This document shows, piece after piece, positions 1-8,094 of a stretch of 64,000 nt of DNA. Position 1 is the stretch's first letter; each line of letters starts with the position of its first letter. Both the position numbers and the translations under genes were made by a program. Where the stretch lies: positions 2,790,001-2,854,000 of the forward strand of contig NZ_CP146022.1 of assembly GCF_036967205.1 (NCBI RefSeq), written 5' to 3'. The stretch is from Streptomyces sp. Q6 (GTDB lineage Bacteria > Actinomycetota > Actinomycetes > Streptomycetales > Streptomycetaceae). A model generated the notes under the pieces. That model was not told the origin of the DNA, made no database searches, and saw only the letters and a program-made list of their open reading frames with translations.

Positions 1-1088
1 GCGATGCGCGGGTCGAAGCGCATGACGGTGCGCTTCTCCATCTTGCCCTTGGCGTTGGGCGCCTCGTCCTCGAAGTACGAGTCGAGCATGAACGCCAGCA
101 TCGTGCGGCCGACACCGGCCGCGGGCTCGATGACGTACGGCGTGTAGCGCTCGCCCTTCTCCTGGTCGTAGTAGGAGAGGTCCTGGCCGGAGGCCTTGGA
201 GTGCGCGGAGAGGTCGTAGTCCGTGCGGTTGGCGACACCCTCCAGCTCGCCCCACTCGCTGCCGCCGAAGCGGAAGCGGTACTCGATGTCAGCGGTGCGC
301 TTCGAGTAGTGGGAGAGCTTCTCCTTCGGGTGCTCGAACCACCGCATGTTCTCCTCGCGGAGACCCAGGCCGGTGTACCAGTTCCAGCGCTGCTCCATCC
401 AGTACTCCTGCCACTTCTCGTCCTCGCCCGGCTTGACGAAGAACTCCATCTCCATCTGCTCGAACTCACGGGTGCGGAAGATGAAGTTGCCGGGCGTGAT
501 CTCGTTGCGGAACGACTTGCCCATCTGGGCGATGCCGAACGGCGGCTTGCGGCGCGAAGTGGTCTGCACCTGCGAGAAGTTGGTGAAGATGCCCTGGGCG
601 GTCTCGGGGCGCAGGTAGGCGATGGAGCCGCTGTCCTGCGTCGGGCCGAGGTGCGTGGCGAGCAGGCCGGAGAACTGCTTGGGCTCGGTGAAGGCGCCCT
701 TGGTGCCACAGTTCGGGCAGTTGATGTCCGCGAGGCCGTTCTCCGGAACGCGGCCCTTCTTCTCCTCGTACGCCTCTTCCAGGTGGTCCGCGCGGAACCG
801 CTTGTGGCAGGAGGTGCACTCGGTGAGCGGGTCGGTGAACGTGGCGACGTGGCCGGAGGCCTGCCAGACGTCGGTCGCCAGGATCACCGACGAGTCGATA
901 CCGACGACGTCCTCGCGCGAGGTGACCATGTAGCGCCACCACTGACGCTTGAGGTTCTCCTTCAGCTCCACGCCCAGCGGTCCGTAGTCCCAGGCGGCAC
1001 GCTGGCCGCCGTAGATCTCGCTGCAGGGGTAGACGAAGCCACGGCGCTTGCTGAGGCTGACGATGGTCTCGATCTTGTCGGCGGCCAC
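1..1088 (-). CDS. glyS: Glycyl-tRNA synthetase (3' end outside window)
   Basis: Charges tRNA-Gly with glycine in the cytosol. This is the single-chain dimeric class II enzyme of about 460 residues; the first 362 codons are present and the C-terminal anticodon-binding domain lies beyond base 1. The N-terminus has [20 protein letters not shown] and [10 protein letters not shown], typical of this family. Two Cys pairs (CTSC and CPNC, about residues 80-120) form a zinc ribbon inside the catalytic domain. [10 protein letters not shown] is the class II motif 2 with its ATP-binding Arg. The GTG start at 1088 is placed by homology with the usual N-terminus. It diverges from the zinc-uptake operon with 236 bp between the two starts. 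Identification is secure; only the 3' part is missing. Confidence 0.97.
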   Translation of the reverse strand, partial: MAADKIETIVSLSKRRGFVYPCSEIYGGQRAAWDYGPLGVELKENLKRQWWRYMVTSREDVVGIDSSVILATDVWQASGHVATFTDPLTECTSCHKRFRADHLEEAYEEKKGRVPENGLADINCPNCGTKGAFTEPKQFSGLLATHLGPTQDSGSIAYLRPETAQGIFTNFSQVQTTSRRKPPFGIAQMGKSFRNEITPGNFIFRTREFEQMEMEFFVKPGEDEKWQEYWMEQRWNWYTGLGLREENMRWFEHPKEKLSHYSKRTADIEYRFRFGGSEWGELEGVANRTDYDLSAHSKASGQDLSYYDQEKGERYTPYVIEPAAGVGRTMLAFMLDSYFEDEAPNAKGKMEKRTVMRFDPRI

Positions 1089-1287
1089 GGTGCTCTCTTC
1101 TTACGACGACGATTCAAAAGGTGTGGCGCGCAGCGCCTCCGTCAGGGGTGGTGGTCGGGCGACGGGCGGGCGGATACGCGCTCCGGGAGCGAATGCTTCA
1201 GGTTACCGGCGGGCCCACCCCCCGAACCAAATCGGTTCCGCGACCGGAGTCGGCACAGAGTGGGACGAACGCTTCACCGCACTCTTC

Positions 1288-1317
1288 TTGACAATCATTT
1301 CCAGTTTTGTTGAAAAT
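1288..1317 (+). promoter_or_regulatory. znuA promoter (-35 TTGACA, -10 GAAAAT)
   Basis: TTGACA at 1288-1293 and GAAAAT at 1312-1317 are separated by 18 bp. The -10 hexamer ends 7 nt before the ATG at 1325, so transcription should start at or next to the start codon and give a leaderless znuA mRNA. No Shine-Dalgarno sequence precedes that ATG. Both promoter elements overlap Zur-box-like palindromes, so Zur would block polymerase directly. This is inferred from sequence only. Confidence 0.7.
1289..1303 (+). promoter_or_regulatory. Zur box 1 (distal)
   Basis: TGACAATCATTTCCA is an imperfect 7-1-7 inverted repeat whose reverse complement, TGGAAATGATTGTCA, matches the actinobacterial Zur operator pattern TGAAAATGATTTTCA at most positions. 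It overlaps the -35 hexamer of the znuA promoter. The gene for Zur itself lies at the end of the same cluster. Confidence 0.7.
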
Positions 1318-1325
1318 GACTGTCA
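1311..1325 (+). promoter_or_regulatory. Zur box 2 (proximal)
   Basis: TGAAAATGACTGTCA is a second 7-1-7 inverted repeat of the Zur type. It covers the -10 hexamer and reaches the A of the znuA start codon. The centres of the two boxes are 22 bp apart, about two helical turns, so two Zur dimers could bind the same face of the DNA when zinc is plentiful. Confidence 0.75.
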
Positions 1326-2305
1326 TGAACGTGCGCCTTCCCCGCCGGCCCCGCCGCCGCCTCATATCCACGACCGCCGTCGCCGCCACCACGATGCTCG
1401 GTCTCACGGCCCTGTCCGCGTGCGGGTCCTCCGCCGCCGACAGCAAGGGCAGCGACGGCAAGCTGGACGTGGTGGCGTCGTTCTACCCGATGCAGTACCT
1501 CGCCGAGGAGATCGGCGGCGACCACGTCGACGTCACGAACCTGACCAAGCCCGGTCAGGAGCCCCACGACCTGGAGGTCAGCGCCCAGCAGCGCGCCCAG
1601 CTGGAGGAGGCCGACGCCGCGATCTACCTCAAGGGCCTCCAGCCGGCCGTCGACGAGGCGATCAGCCAGTCCGGGATCTCCACGAAGGTCGACGCGGCGT
1701 CCCTGACGACGCTGGAGGAGCACGGCAGCGAGGTCGGCGGCCACGCCGAGGAGCACGAGGGCCACGACCACGGCGGCGAAGAGGGCACCGACCCGCACAT
1801 CTGGCTCGACCCGGTGAAGTACGCCGAGGTCGCCGAGGGCGTCGGCAAGGCCCTGCAGAAGGCCGACCCGGACCACGCGGCGGACTACAAGAAGAACACC
1901 GCGGCCCTGGTGGAGAAGCTCGGCACGCTCAGCACCGAGTTCGAGGACGGCCTGAAGAACACGGACTCCAAGGTCTTCATCACCACGCACGCCGCCTTCG
2001 GCTACCTCGCCGAGCGCTACGGCCTCACCGAGGAGGCCATCAGCGGCCTCGACCCGGAGTCCGAGCCCAGCGCCTCGCGCGTCAAGGACCTCCAGGAGAT
2101 GGCGAAGGCCGACGGCGTCACCACCGTCTTCTACGAGACCCTCGTCAGCGACAAGACGGCCAAGACCCTGGCGAACGACGCGAAGCTCACGACTGATGTA
2201 CTCGACCCGATCGAGGGCATCACGGAGAAGTCCAAGGGGGACGACTACATCGCCGTGATGCGGTCCAACCTCGCGGCGCTCCAGAAGGCTCTCGGCGCCA
2301 AGTGA
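1325..2305 (+). CDS. znuA: Zinc ABC transporter substrate-binding lipoprotein
   Basis: Captures Zn(II) outside the membrane and hands it to the ZnuB channel. The 326-residue protein starts with a basic signal peptide and a lipobox ending LSAC (Cys about residue 33), so it should be lipid-anchored. DVVASFYPMQY and the three metal-site histidine regions (GQEPHDLE, DPHIWLDP, TTHAAFGYLAERYG) identify the cluster A-I/TroA family. A His/Asp/Glu-rich loop (GGHAEEHEGHDHGG, about residues 138-151) is the zinc-scavenging loop that separates ZnuA from manganese binders. I chose ATG 1325 because the -10 hexamer lies 7 nt upstream; in-frame TTG and ATG codons at 1307-1316 lie inside the promoter. First gene of znuA-znuC-znuB, repressed by Zur. 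Confidence 0.95.
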   Translation: MNVRLPRRPRRRLISTTAVAATTMLGLTALSACGSSAADSKGSDGKLDVVASFYPMQYLAEEIGGDHVDVTNLTKPGQEPHDLEVSAQQRAQLEEADAAIYLKGLQPAVDEAISQSGISTKVDAASLTTLEEHGSEVGGHAEEHEGHDHGGEEGTDPHIWLDPVKYAEVAEGVGKALQKADPDHAADYKKNTAALVEKLGTLSTEFEDGLKNTDSKVFITTHAAFGYLAERYGLTEEAISGLDPESEPSASRVKDLQEMAKADGVTTVFYETLVSDKTAKTLANDAKLTTDVLDPIEGITEKSKGDDYIAVMRSNLAALQKALGAK

Positions 2306-2340
2306 CGTACGGATCAAGCAGCTTGAAGGGCGGCGCGGAC

Positions 2341-3108
2341 ATGAGTGACCCCGTGATCACCTTGCGCAGGGTGACGGCGGAGCTGGGCGGGCGTCCCGTG
2401 CTGCGCGGCATCGACCTGACGGTGGGGCGCGGCGAGGTCGTCGCGCTGCTCGGGGCCAACGGCTCCGGCAAGTCCACCGCCGTGCGCGGCATCATCGGCC
2501 AGGTCCCGCTCACCGGCGGCGAGATCGAGATCTTCGGTACGCCCCGGCGCCGCTTCCGGCAGTGGGCGCGCGTCGGCTACGTGCCGCAGCGCACGACGGC
2601 GGCGGGCGGCGTGCCCGCCACGGTCGCCGAGGTCGTCGCCTCGGGCCGGCTGTCCCGTGCCCGCTTCGGCGTCCTGCGCAAGGCGGACCGGGCCGCGGTG
2701 GGCCGCGCCCTGGAGCTGGTCGGGATGGCGGACCGGGCGAAGGACTCGGTCGACGCGCTCTCCGGCGGCCAGCACCAGCGGGTGCTCATCGCGCGCGCCC
2801 TGGCCGCCGAACCCGAGCTGCTGATCATGGACGAGCCCATGGCGGGCGTCGACCTGGCGAGCCAGGAGATCCTCGCCGCGACCTTGCGGGAGCAGGTCGC
2901 GGCAGGGGCCTCCGTCCTTCTCGTCCTGCACGAACTCGGCCCCCTCGAACCGCTGATCGACCGCGCGGTGGTGCTGCGCGACGGCTGCGTGCTGCACGAC
3001 GGGCCGCCGCCCAAGGCCGTCGGCCAGCACGCGCTGCCGGGCCACGACCACGTACACCCGCACGCCGCGGCCGACGCCGCGCCCCTGCGCACAGGACTGC
3101 TGAGCTGA
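2341..3108 (+). CDS. znuC: Zinc ABC transporter ATP-binding protein
   Basis: Hydrolyses ATP to drive zinc import through ZnuB. The 255-residue protein has a Walker A motif (GANGSGKST, about residues 36-44), the signature LSGGQHQR, Walker B LLIMDEP and the switch His in VLHELG. It ends in a His-rich tail (HALPGHDHVHPHAA), which often accompanies zinc-specific ATPases and could bind metal. ATG 2341 fits family length and has AAGGGCGG about 10 nt upstream. It follows znuA by 35 bp and precedes znuB by one base, so all three are one operon. Confidence 0.95.
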   Translation: MSDPVITLRRVTAELGGRPVLRGIDLTVGRGEVVALLGANGSGKSTAVRGIIGQVPLTGGEIEIFGTPRRRFRQWARVGYVPQRTTAAGGVPATVAEVVASGRLSRARFGVLRKADRAAVGRALELVGMADRAKDSVDALSGGQHQRVLIARALAAEPELLIMDEPMAGVDLASQEILAATLREQVAAGASVLLVLHELGPLEPLIDRAVVLRDGCVLHDGPPPKAVGQHALPGHDHVHPHAAADAAPLRTGLLS

Positions 3109-3109
3109 C

Positions 3110-4006
3110 ATGGAATTCCTGAGTTACGACTTCATGCAGCGGGCGCTGCTCGCCGCCGTCCTCATCGGCGTCACGGCCCCCGCGATCGGCATCTACCTGG
3201 TCCAGCGCCGCCAGGCCCTCATGGGCGACGGCATCGGCCATGTCGCGATGACGGGTGTCGGCCTCGGCTTCCTGCTGTCGACGTCGCCGGTGTGGATGGC
3301 GATGGCCGTCTCCGTCGTCGGCGCGCTCGTCATGGAGCTGATCCGCTGGTACGGCAAGACGCGCGGCGACATCGCGCTGGCGATGCTCTTCTACGGGGGC
3401 ATGGCGGGCGGTGTGATGCTCATCAGCCTCGCGCCCGGTGGCTCGACGGCCAACCTGGGCTCCTACCTCTTCGGGTCCCTGACGACCGTCTCGCAGTCGG
3501 ACGTCGTCGCCATCTGCTGGCTCGCGGCGCTCGTGATCCTGGTGACGGTCGGCCTGCGCCGGCAGCTGTTCGCGGTCAGCCAGGACGAGGAGTTCGCGCG
3601 GGTCACGGGGCTGCCGGTGCGCGCCCTGAACCTGCTCATCGCGGTCACGGCGGCGGTGACGGTGACGGTCGCGATGCGGGTGGTCGGCCTGCTCCTGGTG
3701 TCGGCGCTCATGGTCGTCCCGGTGGCGGCGGCGCAGCAGCTGACCCGCAGCTTCAAGGCGACGTTCGTCGTCGCGGTCGCGATCGGGGTCGTGGTGACGC
3801 TCGGCGGAACCGTGACGTCGTACTACAAGCCGGTGCCGCCGGGCGCGACGATCGTGCTTCTGACGATCGCGGTCTTCATCGTCCTGACACTGCTCGCGAC
3901 GCCGCTGGCACGGCGGCGGGCCCGCGCGGCGACGACGGCCGCGGGCGATCCGGCGGAGTGCGCGATCCCGGGGCAGCAGGCCCCGACTCCTTCCCTCCAT
4001 GGCTGA
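3110..4006 (+). CDS. znuB: Zinc ABC transporter permease
   Basis: Forms the transmembrane path for Zn(II) in the ZnuABC importer. The 298-residue protein is highly hydrophobic, with about eight to nine membrane segments, and belongs to the ABC-3 family. MEFLSYDFMQRALLAAVLIG and LVQRRQALMGDGIGHVAMTGVG are characteristic of the family's N-terminal segments. It begins one base after the znuC stop, so the two are translationally coupled. The C-terminus is a basic, Ala-rich cytoplasmic tail. The zur gene follows 67 bp later and may be cotranscribed. Confidence 0.95.
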   Translation: MEFLSYDFMQRALLAAVLIGVTAPAIGIYLVQRRQALMGDGIGHVAMTGVGLGFLLSTSPVWMAMAVSVVGALVMELIRWYGKTRGDIALAMLFYGGMAGGVMLISLAPGGSTANLGSYLFGSLTTVSQSDVVAICWLAALVILVTVGLRRQLFAVSQDEEFARVTGLPVRALNLLIAVTAAVTVTVAMRVVGLLLVSALMVVPVAAAQQLTRSFKATFVVAVAIGVVVTLGGTVTSYYKPVPPGATIVLLTIAVFIVLTLLATPLARRRARAATTAAGDPAECAIPGQQAPTPSLHG

Positions 4007-4073
4007 CCCGGCCACCACGCCACCTGGCACAATGGCGGCGGTACGTACGTGGCGCAGACGTGAGGAGGAACCC

Positions 4074-4478
4074 GTGGCAGCCCCGGTTCGAGGCAGGTCG
4101 ACCCGCCAGCGCGCGGCAGTGGCGGCGGCGCTCGACGAGGTGGACGAGTTCCGCAGCGCCCAGGAGTTGCACGACGTCCTCAAGCACAAGGGCGACTCCG
4201 TCGGCCTGACCACGGTCTACCGCACGCTCCAGTCCCTCGCCGACGCGGGCGAGGTCGACGTCCTGCGCACGTCGGAGGGTGAGGCGGTGTACCGCCGTTG
4301 CTCGACCGGGGACCATCACCACCATCTGGTCTGCCGTGTCTGCGGCAAGGCGGTGGAGGTCGAGGGCCCCGCGGTCGAGAAGTGGGCGGAGGCGATCGCC
4401 GCCGAGCACGGTTACGCGAACGTGGCGCACACCGTGGAGATCTTCGGCACCTGCGCGGAGTGCGTCCCGGCGTCCTGA
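4074..4478 (+). CDS. zur: Zinc uptake regulator Zur (Fur family)
   Basis: Zinc-loaded Zur represses zinc uptake and zinc-free ribosomal protein genes. The 134-residue protein has the winged helix (STRQRAAVAAALDEVDEFRS, then GLTTVYRTLQSLAD, which is the recognition helix) and the metal and dimer region GDHHHHLVCRVCGK with a second CxxC (CAECV). I start it at GTG 4074, which has GAGGAGGAA just upstream and matches usual Zur length; an in-frame extension to 3999 would overlap znuB and lacks such a site. Its position right after znuABC and the Zur boxes at 1289-1325 argue for autogenous control of the cluster. Confidence 0.95.
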   Translation: MAAPVRGRSTRQRAAVAAALDEVDEFRSAQELHDVLKHKGDSVGLTTVYRTLQSLADAGEVDVLRTSEGEAVYRRCSTGDHHHHLVCRVCGKAVEVEGPAVEKWAEAIAAEHGYANVAHTVEIFGTCAECVPAS

Positions 4479-4488
4479 CCGCCCGCGC

Positions 4489-5004
4489 TCAGCCCCGGCC
4501 GAGGTGCTCGTCGAGCAGGCGGCGCAGCCGGTCGGCGTCCTCCCGGGACAGCCCCTCCTTGGGCAGCGCCGTCGCCTCGGCGGCGTCCTCGTCGAGGAGT
4601 ACGACGAGGTTCTCGGTCTCCACGAAGCGCCGCACCCCGGCCCAGGCGATCGCCTCGGAGCCCAGCTCGTGCTCGACGTGCACACCGTTCGCGTCGACCG
4701 TCGCGCGGTGCCCGCCGCGGCGTACGGCGCGCGCGTGCAGGGCCCGGTCCTCGCGGCGCGGCCGCACCACGAAGACCCTGACGACCAGGCCGATCGCGAC
4801 GCCGATCAGGCCCGCGGAGGCCGCGCCGCCGTCGCGCGCGGCCAGCAGGACCGCCAGGACGGCGAAGACCACGGTGACGATCCGGCTCCGGCGATCCCGG
4901 TCCGAGGCCGCGCGCCGCGCCTGGCCGGCTTCCTCGCACTGGCGCAGCGTCGGCCGGTATTCCAGTTCCACGGACGGCGCCGCGGGTATTCCTGTGTGAT
5001 GCAC
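4489..5004 (-). CDS. YcxB-like membrane protein
   Basis: Function unknown. The 171-residue protein has two adjacent membrane segments (about residues 37-50 and 58-75, containing VTVVFAVLAVLLAA and GLIGVAIGLVVRVFVV). A soluble C-terminal domain follows with DANGVHVEHELGSEAIAWAG and ENLVVLLDE, the pattern of the YcxB-like C-terminal domain. The VELEYRPT opening is common in Streptomyces members. Start is uncertain: GTG 5004 is used, and another GTG nearer VELEY is possible. The ORF stays open upstream through uppS in another frame, so length gives no help. It ends 11 bp from the convergent zur stop and follows uppS by 26 bp, so it may share that transcript. Confidence 0.7.
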   Translation of the reverse strand: MHHTGIPAAPSVELEYRPTLRQCEEAGQARRAASDRDRRSRIVTVVFAVLAVLLAARDGGAASAGLIGVAIGLVVRVFVVRPRREDRALHARAVRRGGHRATVDANGVHVEHELGSEAIAWAGVRRFVETENLVVLLDEDAAEATALPKEGLSREDADRLRRLLDEHLGRG

Positions 5005-5030
5005 GTCCGGGATCGTAACCGGTGAGGCTG

Positions 5031-5873
5031 TCAGCCCTCCTCGGAGCGTCCCTCCAGCTGGAGGAGCACCTCGTTGGGCGTCGCGCCGCCGAAGCGGCGG
5101 TCGCGCGAGGCGTACTCGACGCAGGCCCGCCACAGGTCGCGCCGGTCGAAGTCCGGCCACAGCACGTCCTGGAAGACCATCTCGGCATAAGCGCTCTGCC
5201 ACAGAAGGTAGTTGGAGGTGCGCTGCTCGCCGCTGGGCCGCAGGAACAGGTCGACGTCCGGCATGTCCGGGTAGTACAGGTACTTCGCGAAGGTCTTCTC
5301 GCTCACCTTCGACGGGTCGAGGCGGCCGGCCTTCACGTCCTCGGCGATGGCCTGCGCGGCGTCGGCGATCTCGGCGCGGCCGCCGTAGTTCATGCAGAAG
5401 TACAGGGTCAGCTTGTCGTTGCCCTTGGTCTGCTCCTGGGAGATCTCCAGCTCCTTGGCGACCGACTTCCACAGCTTGGGCATGCGGCCCACCCAGCGCA
5501 CCCGGACGCCCAGCTCGTCGAGCTGGTCGCGGGTCTTGCGGATGAAGTCCCGGTTGAAGTTCATGAGGAACTTCACCTCGTCCGGGGACCGCTTCCAGTT
5601 CTCGGTGGAGAAGGCGTAGAGCGAGATCGCGCCGACGCCCATCTCGATGGCGCCCTGGAGGACGTCGAGGACCCGCTCGGCGCCGACCTTGTGGCCCTCG
5701 GTCCGGGGCAGCCCGCGCTCCTTGGCCCAGCGGCCGTTGCCGTCCATCACGATGGCGACGTGCTGGGGCACCAGCTCGCCGGGGATCTTCGGCGGCCGCG
5801 CCCCCGACGGGTGCGGTTCGGGTGCCACGTACTCGCGCCGTGACGACCGTCCGAGAATTCCGCGACGTGCCAT
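5031..5873 (-). CDS. uppS: Isoprenyl transferase (undecaprenyl diphosphate synthase)
   Basis: Adds isopentenyl diphosphate units in cis configuration to make the long polyprenyl diphosphate that carries cell-wall precursors. The 280-residue cytosolic protein contains every family block: [13 protein letters not shown] with the catalytic Asp, [33 protein letters not shown] and the C-terminal [18 protein letters not shown]. The N-terminal 35 residues are a basic, Pro-rich extension usual in Streptomyces. ATG 5873 gives the normal start. It lies 27 bp after recO, in the order recO-uppS conserved in actinobacteria. Confidence 0.97.
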   Translation of the reverse strand: MARRGILGRSSRREYVAPEPHPSGARPPKIPGELVPQHVAIVMDGNGRWAKERGLPRTEGHKVGAERVLDVLQGAIEMGVGAISLYAFSTENWKRSPDEVKFLMNFNRDFIRKTRDQLDELGVRVRWVGRMPKLWKSVAKELEISQEQTKGNDKLTLYFCMNYGGRAEIADAAQAIAEDVKAGRLDPSKVSEKTFAKYLYYPDMPDVDLFLRPSGEQRTSNYLLWQSAYAEMVFQDVLWPDFDRRDLWRACVEYASRDRRFGGATPNEVLLQLEGRSEEG

Positions 5874-5900
5874 GTGGTGGGCCTCTCCCCTAGCTCAGCT

Positions 5901-6650
5901 CTAGCTTTTCTCTACGTAACGCAGCGAGCGCAGTCCGCGCTCGAGGTGCCAGTGCAGGTACGCCGACACCAGGCCGCTGCCCTCCCGCACGAACCGTGCC
6001 TCGCACGTGTCCGCCGTCTCCCAGTCGCCGGTCAGCAGCGCTCCCAGCAGGGTGAGGGCCTGCGGTGAGGGTACGACGCTGCCCGGTACCCGGCAGTCGA
6101 CGCAAACCGAGCCGCCCGCGCCGACCGAGAAGAACCGGTTGGGACCGGGCATTCCGCACTTCGCGCAGTCGCCGAAGGTGGGCGCGTACCCGTTCACGGC
6201 GAGGGAGCGCAGCAGGAAGGCGTCGAGGACGAGGTGCGGTTCGTGCTCACCGCGGGCGAGGGTCCGCAGGGCGCCCACGAGCAGCAGGTACTGCTGCACC
6301 GCGGGCTCGCCCTCGTGGTCGGTGAACCGCTCCGCCGTCTCCAGCATGGCCGTGCCCGCCGTGTACCGGGCGTAGTCGGTGACGATCCCGCCGCCGTACG
6401 CGGCGATCGTCTCGCTCTGCGTGCACAGCGGGAGCCCCCGCCCGATCAGCTCGCTCCCCCGCGCGAAGAACTGCACGTCGACGTGGGAGAACGGTTCGAG
6501 CCGCGCCCCGAACTTCGACTTGGTGCGCCGCACCCCGCGCGCTACGGCCCGTACGCGCCCGTGACCGCGCGTGAGGAGGGTGATGATGCGGTCCGCTTCA
6601 CCCAGCTTCTGGGTGCGCAGCACGATGCCGTCGTCGCGGAACAGACTCAT
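5901..6650 (-). CDS. recO: DNA repair protein RecO
   Basis: Mediates RecA loading and strand annealing in the RecFOR recombination pathway. The 249-residue protein has the N-terminal OB fold (MSLFRDDGIVLRTQKLGEADRII), the helical middle part, and a zinc site CAKCG...CVDC (about residues 150-180). ATG 6650 is chosen; GACAAT lies 7 nt upstream of it, suggesting a leaderless transcript, whereas the ATG at 6659 falls inside that spacer. A pair of small genes of unknown function sits upstream on the same strand. Confidence 0.95.
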   Translation of the reverse strand: MSLFRDDGIVLRTQKLGEADRIITLLTRGHGRVRAVARGVRRTKSKFGARLEPFSHVDVQFFARGSELIGRGLPLCTQSETIAAYGGGIVTDYARYTAGTAMLETAERFTDHEGEPAVQQYLLLVGALRTLARGEHEPHLVLDAFLLRSLAVNGYAPTFGDCAKCGMPGPNRFFSVGAGGSVCVDCRVPGSVVPSPQALTLLGALLTGDWETADTCEARFVREGSGLVSAYLHWHLERGLRSLRYVEKS

Positions 6651-6693
6651 GGCCCCCATTGTCCCCTACCCGGGCACCCGCCCGGCGGGCAGC

Positions 6694-6909
6694 TCAGGGA
6701 ACCTCGCCCCGGCTTCTCCTGTTCTCGTACGCGGTCGCCGCCCGCAGCCGCTCCGTCGTGGTCGCCTCCCGCAGCACCTCCGGCGGACAGTCCCACTCCC
6801 GGCCGCCCCCGAAGGGCCGCAACTGCACGTACGGGCCCTCGTGCCCCATCACCCTCCCCACCTGACCGGTACTCGTGTCGACTGCGTACGAACCGATCGG
6901 CGGCTTCAT
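6694..6909 (-). CDS. Small conserved hypothetical protein
   Basis: I do not recognise a named family. The 71-residue product reads IGSYAVDTSTGQVGRVMGHE, then a Gly/Arg-rich segment and EWDCPPEVLR. The first half looks like a small beta-barrel (SH3- or KOW-like) turn pattern. It has no signal peptide or membrane segment. Codon use is typical of the genome and the start overlaps the preceding stop by ATGA, which supports a real, coupled gene. Such small proteins are often found beside XRE/DUF397 loci, as here. Confidence 0.6.
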   Translation of the reverse strand: MKPPIGSYAVDTSTGQVGRVMGHEGPYVQLRPFGGGREWDCPPEVLREATTTERLRAATAYENRRSRGEVP

Positions 6910-7145
6910 CGGGTGGCGCTCCTGTCCGGGTGTGCGAGGAGTACGGCGGCCAGGCGGGCCGCCACGTCAACCGGACAACGCCCCAATTCCACCAATGGAC
7001 ACGGGGCGGTCCGCGCGATTGACCCGTGGTCCAGCCCGAGCGAGGGCAGCACAATTCCCACCCCCGCGAGTGCGGCTCGCAATTTCTCCACCGTTTCCTC
7101 GGCCTCCTCCACGCACACCTCGGCGTGCTCCGCCTGTCCCGTCAC
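6906..7145 (-). CDS. Small conserved hypothetical protein
   Basis: Unrecognised 79-residue protein. The first half (about residues 1-30) is an acidic amphipathic helix that could be a coiled coil (VCVEEAEETVEKLRAALAGV). The second half contains PLVELGRCPVDVAARLAAVLLAH. GTG 7145 has AAGGGGAG 6 nt upstream. Its stop overlaps the ATG of the next gene by 4 bp. It is divergent from the XRE regulator at 7261 across 115 bp, so the three genes together with DUF397 may form one functional locus. That link is inference from position only. Confidence 0.6.
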   Translation of the reverse strand: MTGQAEHAEVCVEEAEETVEKLRAALAGVGIVLPSLGLDHGSIARTAPCPLVELGRCPVDVAARLAAVLLAHPDRSATR

Positions 7146-7260
7146 GTGGCTCCCCTTCTCGATTCGATTTCACGCTTCGCGCCTCCACGATGACGTCGCG
7201 TCTCTACAGTGGGGAGGGGTCTGTGCACTACAAGTGCCCGGCCGGACTTGGGGGTTGGCC

Positions 7261-8094
7261 ATGGCCAATGGTTCGAGGCAGGCGGCGTGGGAGTTCTTCG
7301 GACTTGAGCTGAAGCGGCGCCGGGAGGACGCCGCGCTGACGCAAGTCGAGTTGGGTTTACGGGTATTCGTATCCGGCGGCTACATCGGCCAATTCGAACA
7401 GGCAATTCGCAAGCCACAGTTGGATGTCGCCCAACGGATTGACGACGCGCTGCAAACCGACGGTATTTTCGAGCGGATGTGGCGAAAGCTGATCGATGAC
7501 CATCGCTACGCGGATTACTTCGCGGAGGTGGTGGAGCTGGAGCGGCTCGCGACCACGGTGTGCGAGTTCGCGCCCAGCGTGGTGCCGGGCCTGTTGCAGA
7601 CAGCCGCGTACGCGCGGGCCGTCACCATCGAGGCGAACCCGTTCGTGACGGACGAGTACGTCGAGGAGAAGGTGACCGGGCGCCGCGAGCGGGCGGCGAT
7701 CCTCAGGGACGCTACACGGCCCGAGTATTGGGTGGTGCTGCACGAGAACGTGCTGCGCATCCCGGTGGGCGGACCGGCCGTGATGGCCGAGCAGTTGGGC
7801 CGGATCGCGGCCCTGATGCGGCAGCGGGTGGTGTGGGCGACGGTGATCCCGTACGCGGAGGGCGCGCACGCCTCAATGGGCGGGATGCTCCAGCTCATGG
7901 AGTTCGAGGACGCCCCGCCGGTCGCCTATACAGAGACGGCGTTCTCGGGAACGCTCATCGACGAACCGGCCGTGGTGAAGCGGGCACAACGCGCCTACGA
8001 TCTGCTCAGGGGCGCCGCGTTGTCGCCGGAGGCGACCCTGGCCCTGGTCGAGTCGGCGGCGGAGGACCACAGACGATGCGCGAGTACGACCTGA
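7261..8094 (+). CDS. XRE regulator with DUF5753 domain, TTA codon
   Basis: DNA-binding regulator of the large WhiJ-like family. Residues 1-70 form the helix-turn-helix (FGLELKRRREDAALTQVELG, then VSGGYIGQFEQAIRKPQ). Residues 95-270 are the DUF5753 domain (VPGLLQTAAYARAVT, VVLHENVLRIPVGG, LVVWATVIPY-like core and FEDAPPVAYTE). ATG 7261 follows a G-rich stretch. Codon 33 (7357-7359) is TTA, the codon read only by bldA tRNA-Leu in Streptomyces, so translation is probably developmentally timed. Codons 30-85 also use more A/T at third positions than neighbours, which suggests transfer. The DUF397 partner follows with a 19-bp overlap. Confidence 0.9.
   Translation: MANGSRQAAWEFFGLELKRRREDAALTQVELGLRVFVSGGYIGQFEQAIRKPQLDVAQRIDDALQTDGIFERMWRKLIDDHRYADYFAEVVELERLATTVCEFAPSVVPGLLQTAAYARAVTIEANPFVTDEYVEEKVTGRRERAAILRDATRPEYWVVLHENVLRIPVGGPAVMAEQLGRIAALMRQRVVWATVIPYAEGAHASMGGMLQLMEFEDAPPVAYTETAFSGTLIDEPAVVKRAQRAYDLLRGAALSPEATLALVESAAEDHRRCASTT

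Noticed and set aside
3999-4073. N-terminal extension of zur to 3999
   Set aside because: It would overlap znuB, lacks a ribosome-binding site, and exceeds usual Zur length. GTG 4074 follows GAGGAGGAA.
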